Shown: positions 1 to 7,636 of the stretch, in pieces | How the letters are laid out: the number at the start of each line of letters is the position of its first letter | Numbering within the stretch: position 1 is the stretch's first letter | Source of the DNA: Actinomadura formosensis NBRC 14204 | GTDB lineage: Bacteria; Actinomycetota; Actinomycetes; Streptosporangiales; Streptosporangiaceae | Reading direction: 5' to 3' | NCBI RefSeq assembly: GCF_001552155.1 | Contig: NZ_BCQQ01000059.1 | Span: 1-40,205, forward strand | Length of the DNA: 40,205 nucleotides | Position numbers and translations under genes: made by a program | Notes under the pieces: model-generated | The model's database searches: none | What the model was told of the DNA's origin: nothing | The model's input: only the letters and a program-made list of their open reading frames with translations

Positions 1-983
1 GCCCCCGTCCGCGCGCACGCGACCGGCTGGCCGCGCGGGTCCGTGCGGCGGCGCGGACGTCCGCCCGGGTCTCCTGGACACTGACCAAGGGCACCACGGT
101 CACCGCGTTCCGGTACCGGGTGACCGGGCTCGCGGCCGAGGCCGCGTTCTTCGCGCTGCTGTCGCTGCCGCCGCTCGTGATCGGGCTGATCGGCACCATG
201 GGGCACCTGCGCGGACTGCTCGGCGCCGGCACCGTCACCGAGGTCCGCTCCTGGGCGATCGAGCAGGCGCGCACCGTGCTGACGGGCCCGGCGGTCGACT
301 CGGTCGTCGTCCCGCTGATCGACGACGTGATCCGGGGCGGCAGCCCCGACATCGTGTCCGTCAGCTACCTCATCTCGCTGTGGGCGGGGTCGCGGGCGAC
401 GAACGTCTACGTCGACACCATCACCATCGCCTATGGGCTGTCCGGCGTCCGCGGCGTGATCCGCACCCGGCTGCGCGCGTTCTTCCTGTACGTCATCGGA
501 ATCCTGGTCATGATCATCGTCATTCCGATGCTGGTGGCCGGTCCGGCGCTGGTGCGGGAGGCGCTGCCGGAGAGCGCCGAGGCGGTGCAGGCGCTGTACT
601 GGCCGGTCGTGGTGAGCCTGTCGATCGTGTTCCTCGCGCTGCTGTACCACATGAGCGTGCCGGTGCGGACGTCCTGGTGGCGCGAGGTCCCCGGCGCCGC
701 CCTGGCGCTGCTGATCTGGATCGTCGGCAGCGTCAGCCTGCGGATCTACCTGGCCGGGTCGCTGCGCGGCGTGTCGGTGTACGGGTCGCTCGCCGCCGCG
801 ATCGCGGTGCTCGCCTGGCTGTACGTCGCGGCGCTCGCGGTGCTGATCGGGGCCGCGCTGAACGCCGAGATCGACCGGCTGTGGCCCAGCGGCGACACCG
901 AACGGGCGCGCGCCGTGCGGGAGGCGCAGGTCACCCAGGTTCCGCGCGACCGGGGGAGCACGGGTAAAAACAACCCCGGATAA
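1..983 (+). CDS. YihY/BrkB-family inner-membrane protein (5' end outside window)
   Basis: The frame is open from base 3 with no in-frame start codon before the GTG at 120. The upstream residues (TLTKGTTVTAFRYRVTG) read as coding and lead straight into the first membrane helix, so the gene begins before the window and about 326 residues are visible. Several long hydrophobic segments are present: near the start (FFALLSLPPLVIGLIG), in the middle (VIGILVMIIVIPMLVAG, VVVSLSIVFLALLY) and near the end (ALALLIWIVGSVSL, AIAVLAWLYVAALAVLIGAALNAE). The pattern and the ending 'GAALNAEIDR' are typical of the YihY/virulence-factor-BrkB family. The family is multi-pass (about six helices). Despite old names (BrkB, RNase BN), its function is not established. 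The tail is charged and cytoplasmic-looking. Confidence 0.85.
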   Translation, partial: PRPRARDRLAARVRAAARTSARVSWTLTKGTTVTAFRYRVTGLAAEAAFFALLSLPPLVIGLIGTMGHLRGLLGAGTVTEVRSWAIEQARTVLTGPAVDSVVVPLIDDVIRGGSPDIVSVSYLISLWAGSRATNVYVDTITIAYGLSGVRGVIRTRLRAFFLYVIGILVMIIVIPMLVAGPALVREALPESAEAVQALYWPVVVSLSIVFLALLYHMSVPVRTSWWREVPGAALALLIWIVGSVSLRIYLAGSLRGVSVYGSLAAAIAVLAWLYVAALAVLIGAALNAEIDRLWPSGDTERARAVREAQVTQVPRDRGSTGKNNPG

Positions 984-987
984 GGCA

Positions 988-1014
988 TTGAAAAGGTCAA
1001 ACATGTCGTAACCT
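988..1014 (+). promoter_or_regulatory. Candidate promoter of the phosphotriesterase-like gene
   Basis: TTGAAA at 988-993 and TAACCT at 1009-1014 resemble -35 and -10 elements, with a short 15-bp spacer. The -10 lies only 8 nt before the ATG at 1023 and no Shine-Dalgarno sequence precedes that ATG, so the transcript may be leaderless or nearly so. Seen by eye only. Confidence 0.4.
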
Positions 1015-1022
1015 CGCCTGTC

Positions 1023-2009
1023 ATGACCCCCCGTGAGGAGCCCGGCCGGCTGCGGACCGTGACCGGCACGATCGCGACGTCCGACATCACCGGGCCGGTG
1101 CTCTCCCACGAGCACCTGCAGATGGACCTGCGCTGGCCCGCGCGGCCCCGGCTGCTCGGCTCCGACCCCGGCCGCTGGCTGGACGAGGAGAAGTCCGTCC
1201 AGCGGGAGCTGTCCGCGCTGCGCAAGGAGCGCGGCCTCGGCCTGGTCGTCGACCTGACCTGCGCGGGCATGGGCCGTAACGCCGCCGCGCTCGCCCGGAT
1301 CGGCGCCGGCGCCAGGGTGGCCGTGGTCGCCGGGACGGGCGTGTTCACCGAGCCGTTCCATCCCGCGTTCGTCCGCGAGGTCCTCGCCGCCGGGACCGGC
1401 CCGGACGGCCCGTCCGCCGTGGAGCGGCTCACCGAGCGGCTGCTCGCCGAGGTCGGCTTCGGCATGGACGGCACGAACGCCCTGCCCGGCGTCATCGGGG
1501 AGATCGGCACCTGGGGCGAGGCGCCGAGCGAGACCGAGGAACTGTGCCTGCGCGCCGCCGCGCAGGCGGCCCGCTACTCCGGGCTGTCCGTGGCGACCTA
1601 CGGCCGGGCGGGCCTCGCCCAGCTGGAGATCCTCACCTCCGCCGGGCTCGCCCCGCACCGGGTCGCGGTCGGCCAGCAGGACCGGGTGGACGACCCCGGT
1701 CAGCACCGCAAGATCGCTGAGACGGGCGGCTATGTCTCGTTCGGCACGCTCGGCCTCGCCGGCGCGGACCGCGCCGCCCTCGGCGCCCGCGTCCGCTGCG
1801 TGATGGACCTGCTGGAGGCCGGGCACGCCGGCCGGGTGCTGCTGAGCACCGGAGTGTCCCGGATGGCGCAGATCCGCCGCTACGGCGGCTCGGGCTTCGG
1901 GTACCTGTTCGACACGTTCCTGCCCGCGCTGCGCGCCGCCGGCGCCGATGACGCCACGCTGGAGGCCGTCCTGCACGACAACCCGCTGAGGTGGCTCACG
2001 GGTTCGTGA
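1023..2009 (+). CDS. Phosphotriesterase-family protein, probable pseudoenzyme
   Basis: 328 aa, the usual length of the phosphotriesterase/PTE-related (amidohydrolase-fold) family. Family landmarks are visible in order: strand-1 HEH at residues 29-31, VDLTCAGMGR, VVAGTGVF near residue 100, GEIG with Glu160 at the position of the bridging carboxylate, and the late GGSGFGYLFDTFLPAL block. Three further metal-binding positions look changed: the strand-5 His is Tyr193 (ATYGRAG), the strand-6 His is Gln218 (VGQQDR) and the strand-8 Asp is Gly277 (LLSTGVS). A binuclear metal centre should therefore be incomplete. The protein is otherwise intact, with normal codon use, so it may be a non-hydrolytic binding protein or may use another chemistry. 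It follows the YihY gene by 39 bp but has its own promoter candidate. Confidence 0.8.
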   Translation: MTPREEPGRLRTVTGTIATSDITGPVLSHEHLQMDLRWPARPRLLGSDPGRWLDEEKSVQRELSALRKERGLGLVVDLTCAGMGRNAAALARIGAGARVAVVAGTGVFTEPFHPAFVREVLAAGTGPDGPSAVERLTERLLAEVGFGMDGTNALPGVIGEIGTWGEAPSETEELCLRAAAQAARYSGLSVATYGRAGLAQLEILTSAGLAPHRVAVGQQDRVDDPGQHRKIAETGGYVSFGTLGLAGADRAALGARVRCVMDLLEAGHAGRVLLSTGVSRMAQIRRYGGSGFGYLFDTFLPALRAAGADDATLEAVLHDNPLRWLTGS

Positions 2010-2029
2010 GCGGGCAGGGGACCCGGAAG

Positions 2030-2048
2030 GGGGCGCGAGTCGCGCCCC
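2030..2048 (+). terminator. GC-rich hairpin after the phosphotriesterase-like gene
   Basis: GGGGCGCGA and TCGCGCCCC form complementary 9-nt arms around one base, starting 20 bp after the stop at 2009. The terminal pairs must open to make a loop. There is no T-tract, which is common for actinomycete terminators. Confidence 0.4.
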
Positions 2049-2198
2049 GCACGGTGTGAGCCGCTCCACGCGAAATGGTGCGCCACGAATTTCGGTGAAT
2101 GGGTCACATCGCGGAGACGATTGCGGTAAAAGGGCGTCCCCCGCGGAATGTCGCGGCACGATGTGAACCGGCGGGGACTCCGATGTGATGCCGCGCCC

Positions 2199-2224
2199 CC
2201 GCCCGGCCGGGAGAGGCCGGGCGG
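2199..2224. repeat. Perfect 10-bp inverted repeat
   Basis: CCGCCCGGCC and GGCCGGGCGG flank a 6-nt loop (GGGAGA). It lies in the convergent gap between the phosphotriesterase-like gene and the WhiB gene, next to the hairpin at 2236-2258. It could be a backup terminator for either strand. No protein-coding signal is seen in the 311-bp gap. Confidence 0.5.
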
Positions 2225-2235
2225 AGGCAACGCAA

Positions 2236-2258
2236 ACGGCCCCGCGGGGCGGGGCCGT
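2236..2258. terminator. Bidirectional terminator between convergent genes
   Basis: ACGGCCCCGC and GCGGGGCCGT form a perfect 10-bp stem with a 3-nt loop. On the plus strand it is followed by GTCGTTTT, and on the minus strand by TTGCGTT. It lies 62 bp downstream of the WhiB stop on the minus strand, so it best serves that gene. Confidence 0.65.
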
Positions 2259-2320
2259 GTCGTTTTCAGGTGGCGTGCCGGGGTTCGCGCTGGGAGCGTT
2301 TCGGCGGCCTGCGTACTCGG

Positions 2321-2617
2321 TCAGGCGGCGTTGGCGCGACGCATCCGGCGACGGCGCTCGGACGCGCGCTCGTCCTCGTTCAGACCGCCCCACGTGCCGT
2401 ACTTCTCGGGCCGGGACACCGCGTAGTCCAGGCACTCCGTGCGGACCGGGCAGCCCATGCAGATCTGCTTGGCCTTGCGCTCGCGGATCTCGCGCTCGGG
2501 CTGGCGTTCGCCGTCGGGACCGAAGAAGAGGACGAGGTCTTCCCCCCGGCACGCCGCGGCGTCCTGCCAGCCCCAGCTGGGACGAGGGAGGTTTGCCTGC
2601 CGACGTACCTGAGCCAT
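2321..2617 (-). CDS. WhiB-family [4Fe-4S] transcriptional regulator
   Basis: 98 aa from the ATG at 2617. The frame extends further upstream, but an AAGGTGG ribosome binding site sits about 7 nt before this ATG. The family signature is complete. Four cysteines lie in AACRGED, ICMGC and TECLDY; they ligate an iron-sulfur cluster. The GTWGGLNEDER turn contacts the primary sigma factor or DNA, and a basic tail (RRRRMRR) follows. WhiB-like proteins are actinobacterial regulators of development, redox response or resistance. The sequence differs from WhiB1, WhiB2 and WhiB7 as I remember them (no AT-hook), so I give no subgroup name. It is monocistronic and convergent with the phosphotriesterase-like gene. 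Confidence 0.93.
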   Translation of the reverse strand: MAQVRRQANLPRPSWGWQDAAACRGEDLVLFFGPDGERQPEREIRERKAKQICMGCPVRTECLDYAVSRPEKYGTWGGLNEDERASERRRRMRRANAA

Positions 2618-2801
2618 GGAACACCCACCTTGATTGGTTTCGAACAAAAATCGGGACATGGACGCTCGACGTACTTCGGGTGACATGAGTCAGAAGCGCC
2701 GAATGTTCCAACGTCTGGAGTTGCCGCTCTGTTCCCCGTCCGGTTACTCCGGAAACCTGGGGACGTGCGACAGGAGACCCTCGAATGGGGCCTCAGCGAG
2801 A

Positions 2802-3707
2802 TTACACGAGGGTCGCCTCGTTGAGAAGGGTGAGTTCCCTAACAACATAGGTTCGCGTGTTCTCTCCGCAGTCCGCCCCGCAGGGATCGGGCTGCCGGAC
2901 GGCCTCCACGGTCACCCGGTAACGGCTCTGCTGTACGGCGACGACGGTTTCGTACCGGGATGCTCCAGTGACCGACTCCACGGTCACCTCGTCCACCCCG
3001 AGCCGGCCCGTGTGCGCACGGACGAAGTGCTCCGCCGCCTGCGCGGGTTCGGGCATCCCGGCCCGTCCGCGCAGCCGGTCGAGGACGACCTCGCCCCGCA
3101 GGTAGGCGTCCACCGCCCGCACGGCCTCGGTCTCGCCGAGGTCGCCGTAGTAGAGCCCGTGGGGAAGACACACCAAATTCGCTGCAAATCGGTCGCCGCC
3201 AACATGGGTGGTTTCCCAGATGCGGCGGTCGAAACGCCGGGCGAGGGCGCGGGCCAGCGGTGCCCCGGTGCGGGCGCAGCAGGCGTTGTGCCGCCCGTGC
3301 GTGCAGGCCAGCACCACCGGCTCGGTCACCGGCCCGCCGAGCCCCGGCGAGCGGCCCGCGGCGAGCGCGTCCAGGTCGAGCGCCGCCAGCTCCGCCGGGT
3401 CGGCGAGCTCGCGCCCCTCCATCCAGACCTCGCCACCGCGCGAGAACGCGGCGTAGACCTGGACCGGCGGAGTCGCGCGGCGGCGTCCCGGCCGCCGGAT
3501 CAGCTGCGGCCGGACGCCCGCCTTCTTCGCGGCGCGCACGGCCTCGGCCACCGGATCGGGGCCGGGCAGATCGGTGATGTGCTCGGGCCAGGGGCCGGGA
3601 TGCTCGACGAGCAGCCAGGCGCGCGCCTTGGTGGTCGCGGTCGCCAGGCACGGCCGCTCGCCCGTGTGGCTTCCCGGGCAGTGCCCGCAGCCGTTGGAGC
3701 GCGTCAC
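2802..3707 (-). CDS. Sucrase/ferredoxin-like (Suc_Fer-like) protein, iron-regulated
   Basis: 301 aa. N-terminal Cys/His-rich segment (GCGHCPGSHTGERPC), then a thioredoxin-fold ferredoxin-like region with CTHGRHNACCARTG around residue 135 and THVGGDRFAANLVCLPHG around residue 165. These are hallmarks of the Suc_Fer-like family, whose members are thought to bind a [2Fe-2S] cluster; the cellular role is poorly defined. A perfect-looking IdeR/DmdR iron box lies about 30 bp upstream of the ATG, so expression should rise when iron is scarce. This fits a redox role in iron handling, such as reductive release from a siderophore, but that is inference. No siderophore gene is seen in the window. Confidence 0.88.
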   Translation of the reverse strand: MTRSNGCGHCPGSHTGERPCLATATTKARAWLLVEHPGPWPEHITDLPGPDPVAEAVRAAKKAGVRPQLIRRPGRRRATPPVQVYAAFSRGGEVWMEGRELADPAELAALDLDALAAGRSPGLGGPVTEPVVLACTHGRHNACCARTGAPLARALARRFDRRIWETTHVGGDRFAANLVCLPHGLYYGDLGETEAVRAVDAYLRGEVVLDRLRGRAGMPEPAQAAEHFVRAHTGRLGVDEVTVESVTGASRYETVVAVQQSRYRVTVEAVRQPDPCGADCGENTRTYVVRELTLLNEATLV

Positions 3708-3735
3708 GTGGTCCCCCTGGTAGATCTTCGAGCAA

Positions 3736-3754
3736 TTAGGTAAGGGTAACCTAA
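3736..3754. promoter_or_regulatory. Iron box (IdeR/DmdR/DtxR-type operator)
   Basis: TTAGGTAAGGGTAACCTAA is a 19-bp near-palindrome matching the DtxR/IdeR consensus (TTAGGTTAGSCTAACCTAA-like) at nearly every position. It lies 29 bp upstream of the minus-strand start at 3707 and about 67 bp past the stop of the next gene, so it can only sensibly regulate the Suc_Fer-like gene. Confidence 0.85.
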
Positions 3755-3820
3755 TGACTCCCTGTCAAACCAGGAGGACCTGGGACGACGGGGTGACGGA
3801 GGTCTCAGTGCCCGGAGATC

Positions 3821-5374
3821 TCAGTGTAGGGCCGTGCGGGAGAACAGGCCCTTCGCGAAGGGCAGCGCGGCCTCCCGGTCGGCGGCGACGAGACCGATGC
3901 GCGTGCGGCGGTCCAGCAGGTCGCCGGCGTCCAGGGCGCCCTCGTGCAGCATCCCCCAGGCCAGCTCCGCGCCCGTCACCGGCAGGCCCGCGACGACCGG
4001 CTCCATCAGCGCGGGGTCGTCCCCGCCGAGCGCGGCCAGCAGCGGCGCCTCCACCCCGTACCGCTGGACGAGGCGGGACGGCGCGTGCAGCGCGTCCAGC
4101 CGCGCCCGCGGGGCCGCGCCGACGAGGGGGAGGCGCGCGGTCCGGCTCGGCCCGGCGCGAAGACCACGGCCGCGCACGGCCGCGTCCACCGCGTCCTGCG
4201 CCATCCGCCGGTAGGTGGTGAGCTTGCCCCCGACGATCGTGATGACGCCGTCCCGCGAGGTCAGCACCGCGTGGCGGCGGGAGATGTCGGCGGTTTCGCG
4301 GCCGTGCCCCCGGTCCAGCAGGGGACGCAGCCCGGCGTACGCGCCGGCGACGTCCGAGCGGCGCACCGGGACGTCCAGCGCCGAGCCCAGCACGTCGAGC
4401 AGGAACCCGATCTCGCCTTCCGTCGGCTCGGGCACGTCGGGGATCGGCCCGTCCGCGGGCTCGTCGGTGAGGCCCACGTAGACGCGGCCGTCGCCCTGCG
4501 GCAGCACCAGCACGAACCGGGCGCCGCCGCCCGGGATCGGGACGTGCATCCCGGCCGCGAGCCCGCGCAGCGTCTCCGCCCGCAGCACCAGATGGGTGCC
4601 CCGCGACGGGCGCAGCCGCACCCCGTCCACGAGCCCGCCCGCCCAGACGCCGGCCGCGTTCACGACCGCGCGCGCCCGGACGGTGAACTCCCGCCCGGTC
4701 AGCTCGTCCCGGACGAGGGCCCCGTCCCCGGTCAGCTCGACCGCGCGGCAGCGGGTGAGGACACGGGCGCCGTGCCCGGCGGCGGTGCGGGCGAGCGCGG
4801 TGACCAGGCGCGCGTCGTCGGCGAGCTGGCCGTCCCACGACAGCAGCCCGCCGCGCAGCCCGTGGGGCCGCAGCGCGGGCGCGAGCCGCAGCGTCTCGAC
4901 CGCCGACAGCCGGCGCGGCCGGGGCAGCACCGAGCGCGGGGTGCGCGCGGCGAGCCGCAGCAGGTCCCCCGCGCGCATCCCCGCGTGCGCCAGGGCCGCC
5001 TGCGCGGGCGACACCAGCGGGGTCAGCGGCAGGACGAACGGAAGCGCGCGCACCAGATGGGGGGCCGTGCGCCGCATCAGCGCGTCCCGCTCGACCGCGC
5101 TCTCGTGCGCCACGTCCACCTGCCCGGACGCGAGGTAGCGCAGCCCGCCGTGGATCAGCTTGGAACTCCACCGGGACGTGCCGAACGCCAGGTCGTGCGC
5201 GTCGATCGCGGCGACCGACAGCCCCCGCGAGGCGGCGTCCAGCGCGGCGCCCGCACCGGTCGCGCCGAGGCCGACGACCAGCACGTCCACCACCTCGCCG
5301 GGCAGGGCGGCGAGTTCGCGTTCCCGGCGCGCCGCGTTGAGCGACGTCCGCGGGTCGGGTCCGGAGGTGTTCAC
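3821..5374 (-). CDS. glpD: Glycerol-3-phosphate dehydrogenase (FAD-dependent)
   Basis: 517 aa from the GTG at 5374, whose GTGA overlaps the stop of the upstream tetR gene by 4 bp. The N-terminal FAD site is VVGLGATGAGAALDAASRGL near residue 30, followed by the classic GlpD block GTSRWSSKLIHGGLRYL near residue 65. The middle holds RGTHLVL and VYVGLTDEP, then GAYAGLRPLL and ITIVGGKLTTYRRMAQDAVD. These are diagnostic of GlpD/GlpA, which oxidises sn-glycerol 3-phosphate to dihydroxyacetone phosphate and passes electrons to quinone at the membrane. A C-terminal DAO_C-like region follows. DHAP is the precursor used by the alkyl-DHAP-synthase-like enzyme encoded divergently, so the cluster makes metabolic sense. 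The open frame continues further upstream but overlaps tetR there and is not used. Confidence 0.93.
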   Translation of the reverse strand: MNTSGPDPRTSLNAARRERELAALPGEVVDVLVVGLGATGAGAALDAASRGLSVAAIDAHDLAFGTSRWSSKLIHGGLRYLASGQVDVAHESAVERDALMRRTAPHLVRALPFVLPLTPLVSPAQAALAHAGMRAGDLLRLAARTPRSVLPRPRRLSAVETLRLAPALRPHGLRGGLLSWDGQLADDARLVTALARTAAGHGARVLTRCRAVELTGDGALVRDELTGREFTVRARAVVNAAGVWAGGLVDGVRLRPSRGTHLVLRAETLRGLAAGMHVPIPGGGARFVLVLPQGDGRVYVGLTDEPADGPIPDVPEPTEGEIGFLLDVLGSALDVPVRRSDVAGAYAGLRPLLDRGHGRETADISRRHAVLTSRDGVITIVGGKLTTYRRMAQDAVDAAVRGRGLRAGPSRTARLPLVGAAPRARLDALHAPSRLVQRYGVEAPLLAALGGDDPALMEPVVAGLPVTGAELAWGMLHEGALDAGDLLDRRTRIGLVAADREAALPFAKGLFSRTALH

Positions 5375-5979
5375 GGTGCGAGCATCCTTTCCAGGGTGTC
5401 GCGGAGTTCGGCGTCGAAGGCGCCGGAACCGAGGTCGGGGTCGGCGTCGTCGAGCATCGTCGGTGCCGACAGTGCGAACGACTGGACGACCAGCAGCAGC
5501 GCCCGCGCCTGCCGGCCGGGGTGGCCGGCGCGGATCGTGCCGTCCCGGTGCCCGGCGATGATCGCCTCCTCGAACCAGGTCAGGAAGGCGTGCTGGCTGG
5601 CGCCGCAGCGGTCCAGCAGGTAGGGGAGCAGCAGCTCGGGGTCGACCTCGATGATCTTGCGGAGCAGCGGGTGGCCGCGGAACGTGCGGACGCCGGTGAC
5701 CAGGCCCTCGATCAGCCGGGGCCGGACGGGACGGCCGTCGTCGGGGGGCTGCAGCGCGTCGCCGATGCCGGTCCACTCGCGGGTCATCAGATCGGCGACG
5801 ATCGTGCGGACGTCCGGCCAGCGGCGGTAGAGCGTCATCCGGGACACGCCCGCGCGGCGGGCGATGTCGGTCAGCGTCGTGCGGCGCACCCCGACGGCCA
5901 GCACGCAGTCGCGCGCGGCGTCGAGCACGGTGTCGTCGGCGGTCCGTGCCCCGGTCCTGTTGTGACGGTTCGACGTCAT
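5371..5979 (-). CDS. TetR/AcrR-family repressor of the glpD/lipid cluster
   Basis: 202 aa. The N-terminal helix-turn-helix (VLDAARDCVLAVGVRRTTLTDIARRAGVSRMTLYRRWPD, residues about 18-57, cited by its ends) is typical TetR; the C-terminal ligand-binding half is variable. It is co-transcribed with glpD (4-bp GTGA overlap) and divergent from the flavoenzyme gene, with only 47 bp between the starts. One operator in that gap could control both directions. The gene order is that of Rv2249c-Rv2250c-Rv2251-Rv2252 in M. tuberculosis as I recall it. The inducer is unknown; a fatty or ether-lipid metabolite is a guess. Confidence 0.92.
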   Translation of the reverse strand: MTSNRHNRTGARTADDTVLDAARDCVLAVGVRRTTLTDIARRAGVSRMTLYRRWPDVRTIVADLMTREWTGIGDALQPPDDGRPVRPRLIEGLVTGVRTFRGHPLLRKIIEVDPELLLPYLLDRCGASQHAFLTWFEEAIIAGHRDGTIRAGHPGRQARALLLVVQSFALSAPTMLDDADPDLGSGAFDAELRDTLERMLAP

Positions 5980-6022
5980 ATGTCACAGTGTAAGGCAACA
6001 GGACATGGGACGACGAGGGAGG
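5980..6022. promoter_or_regulatory. Divergent promoter/operator region
   Basis: The 47-bp gap between tetR and the flavoenzyme gene has locally lower GC. It contains CACAGTG, with CAC/GTG symmetry, and ATGTC...GACAT arms 16 bp apart. One of these may be the TetR operator. A strong GAGGGAGG ribosome binding site at 6015-6022 fixes the GTG start at 6027. Confidence 0.4.
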
Positions 6023-6026
6023 CGGC

Positions 6027-7631
6027 GTGCAGACGCGGGACATGCTGTGGAGCGGCTGGGGCGATCCGGCCAAGGCCGCGCCGCTGCCCGAGCCGACGGT
6101 CGGGCTGCTGCGCGACCTGCTCGGCGTGCGGCCGGCGGCGGCGCCCCCGGTCGCGCTGGCGGAGATCGAGATCGCGGCCCCCCGCCTGCCGGGCGCGGAC
6201 CTGAACGCGCTCGCCGGGATCGTCGGGGACGCGAACGTCCGCGCCGACACCGAGTCGCGCGTCCGGCACACGCGCGGCAAATCGACGCCCGACCTGCTGC
6301 GCATCCGCGCCGGGGAGACCTCCGACGCGCCGGACGCGGTCGTGCTGCCGGGCGGTCATGACGAGGTCCTCGCGGTACTGAGGCTCTGCGCGCGAAAGCG
6401 GATCGCGGTCGTCCCGTTCGGCGGCGGCACGTCCGTCGTCGGCGGGCTGGCGCCGCGGGGCGTGGCCGCGTTCATCGCCCTCGATCTGCGGCGCATGGAC
6501 GCCCTCGTCTCGGTGGACGAGGTGTCCCGCACGGCCGTCCTGCAGCCGGGCCTGCGCGCTCCGGCGGCGGAGGCGCTGCTCGCCGAACACGGCTTCACGC
6601 TCGGGCACTTCCCGCAGTCGTTCGAGTGGGCGTCGATCGGCGGGTTCGCGGCGGCGCGGTCGAGCGGGCAGGCGTCCGCCGGGTACGGGCGGTTCGACGA
6701 CATGGTGGTCGGCCTCACCGTGGCCACCCCCGAGGGGACGCTCGATCTCGGCCGGGCGCCGAGGTCGGCGGCCGGGCCCGATCTGCGGCAGCTCGTGCTC
6801 GGCTCGGAGGGCGCGTTCGGCGTGATCACGTCCGTGCGGGTGCGCGTCCGGCCGGTTCCGCAGGCCAGGCGGTACGAGGGCTGGCGGTTCGCGTCGTTCG
6901 GCCAGGGCGCCGCCGCGCTGCGCCGGCTGGCCCAGGACGGCCCGCTTCCCACCGTGCTCCGGCTGTCGGACGAGACCGAGACCATGGTCGGGCTGGCCGA
7001 CCCGGCCGCGATCGGGGGCGGGTCGCCCTCCGCCGGATGCCTGGCCGTGGTCGGGTTCGAGGGCGTCCCCGAGCGGGTCGCCGAGCGGCGGGCGCGGGCG
7101 GCGGACGTCCTGCGCGACGCCGGCGGCGAGCCCCTCGGCACCGGGCCGGGCGACAAGTGGGAGCACGGCCGCTTCAACGCCCCCTATCTGCGCGACTCGC
7201 TGCTGGACGTGGGCGCGTTCGTCGAGACGCTGGAGACCGCCGCGTTCTGGTCGGACATCCCGGGGTTGTACGAGGCCGTCCGGTCCGCCCTGACCGGGAC
7301 CCTGTCGAGCACGGGGACCCCACCGCTGGTCATGTGCCACATCTCGCACGTCTACGCGTCCGGCGCGTCCCTTTACTTCACCGTCGTGTCCGCGCAGGGC
7401 GAGGACCCGATCGCGCACTGGGACAGGGCGAAGCACGCCGCCAACGACGCGATCGCCGGCGCGGGCGGCACGATCAGCCACCATCACGGCGTGGGCACCG
7501 ACCACCGCGACTGGTACGCCCGGGAGATCGGGCCGCTCGGCGCCGCCGTGCTGCGCGCCGTCAAGGAGCGGGTCGATCCGGCGGGAATCCTCAACCCGGG
7601 CGTCCTCGTCCCGCCGGCCGCGGGGGAGTGA
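6027..7631 (+). CDS. FAD-binding oxidase, alkyl-dihydroxyacetonephosphate-synthase-like
   Basis: 534 aa from a GTG with the GAGGGAGG site just upstream. The vanillyl-alcohol-oxidase-type FAD loop is PFGGGTSVVGGL near residue 130. The substrate-side block ASIGGFAAARSSGQASAGYGRFDDMVVG lies near residue 205 (cited by its ends). The C-terminus carries SHHHGVGTDHRDW followed by VDPAGILNPG, closely matching the alkyl-DHAP synthase active-site HHHGVG. Eukaryotic AGPS swaps the acyl group of acyl-DHAP for a fatty alcohol to start ether-lipid synthesis; bacterial homologues are mostly uncharacterised. Linkage to glpD (makes DHAP) and a lipid kinase supports a lipid-precursor role. Whether the product is an ether lipid is inference. 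The next gene starts 5 nt after the stop. Confidence 0.87.
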   Translation: MQTRDMLWSGWGDPAKAAPLPEPTVGLLRDLLGVRPAAAPPVALAEIEIAAPRLPGADLNALAGIVGDANVRADTESRVRHTRGKSTPDLLRIRAGETSDAPDAVVLPGGHDEVLAVLRLCARKRIAVVPFGGGTSVVGGLAPRGVAAFIALDLRRMDALVSVDEVSRTAVLQPGLRAPAAEALLAEHGFTLGHFPQSFEWASIGGFAAARSSGQASAGYGRFDDMVVGLTVATPEGTLDLGRAPRSAAGPDLRQLVLGSEGAFGVITSVRVRVRPVPQARRYEGWRFASFGQGAAALRRLAQDGPLPTVLRLSDETETMVGLADPAAIGGGSPSAGCLAVVGFEGVPERVAERRARAADVLRDAGGEPLGTGPGDKWEHGRFNAPYLRDSLLDVGAFVETLETAAFWSDIPGLYEAVRSALTGTLSSTGTPPLVMCHISHVYASGASLYFTVVSAQGEDPIAHWDRAKHAANDAIAGAGGTISHHHGVGTDHRDWYAREIGPLGAAVLRAVKERVDPAGILNPGVLVPPAAGE

Positions 7632-7636
7632 CGGCC

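Noticed and set aside
5375..6304. Long in-frame extension upstream of glpD
   Set aside because: It overlaps the well-supported tetR and part of the flavoenzyme gene, and its translation is low complexity; GTG 5374 with the GTGA overlap is the better start.
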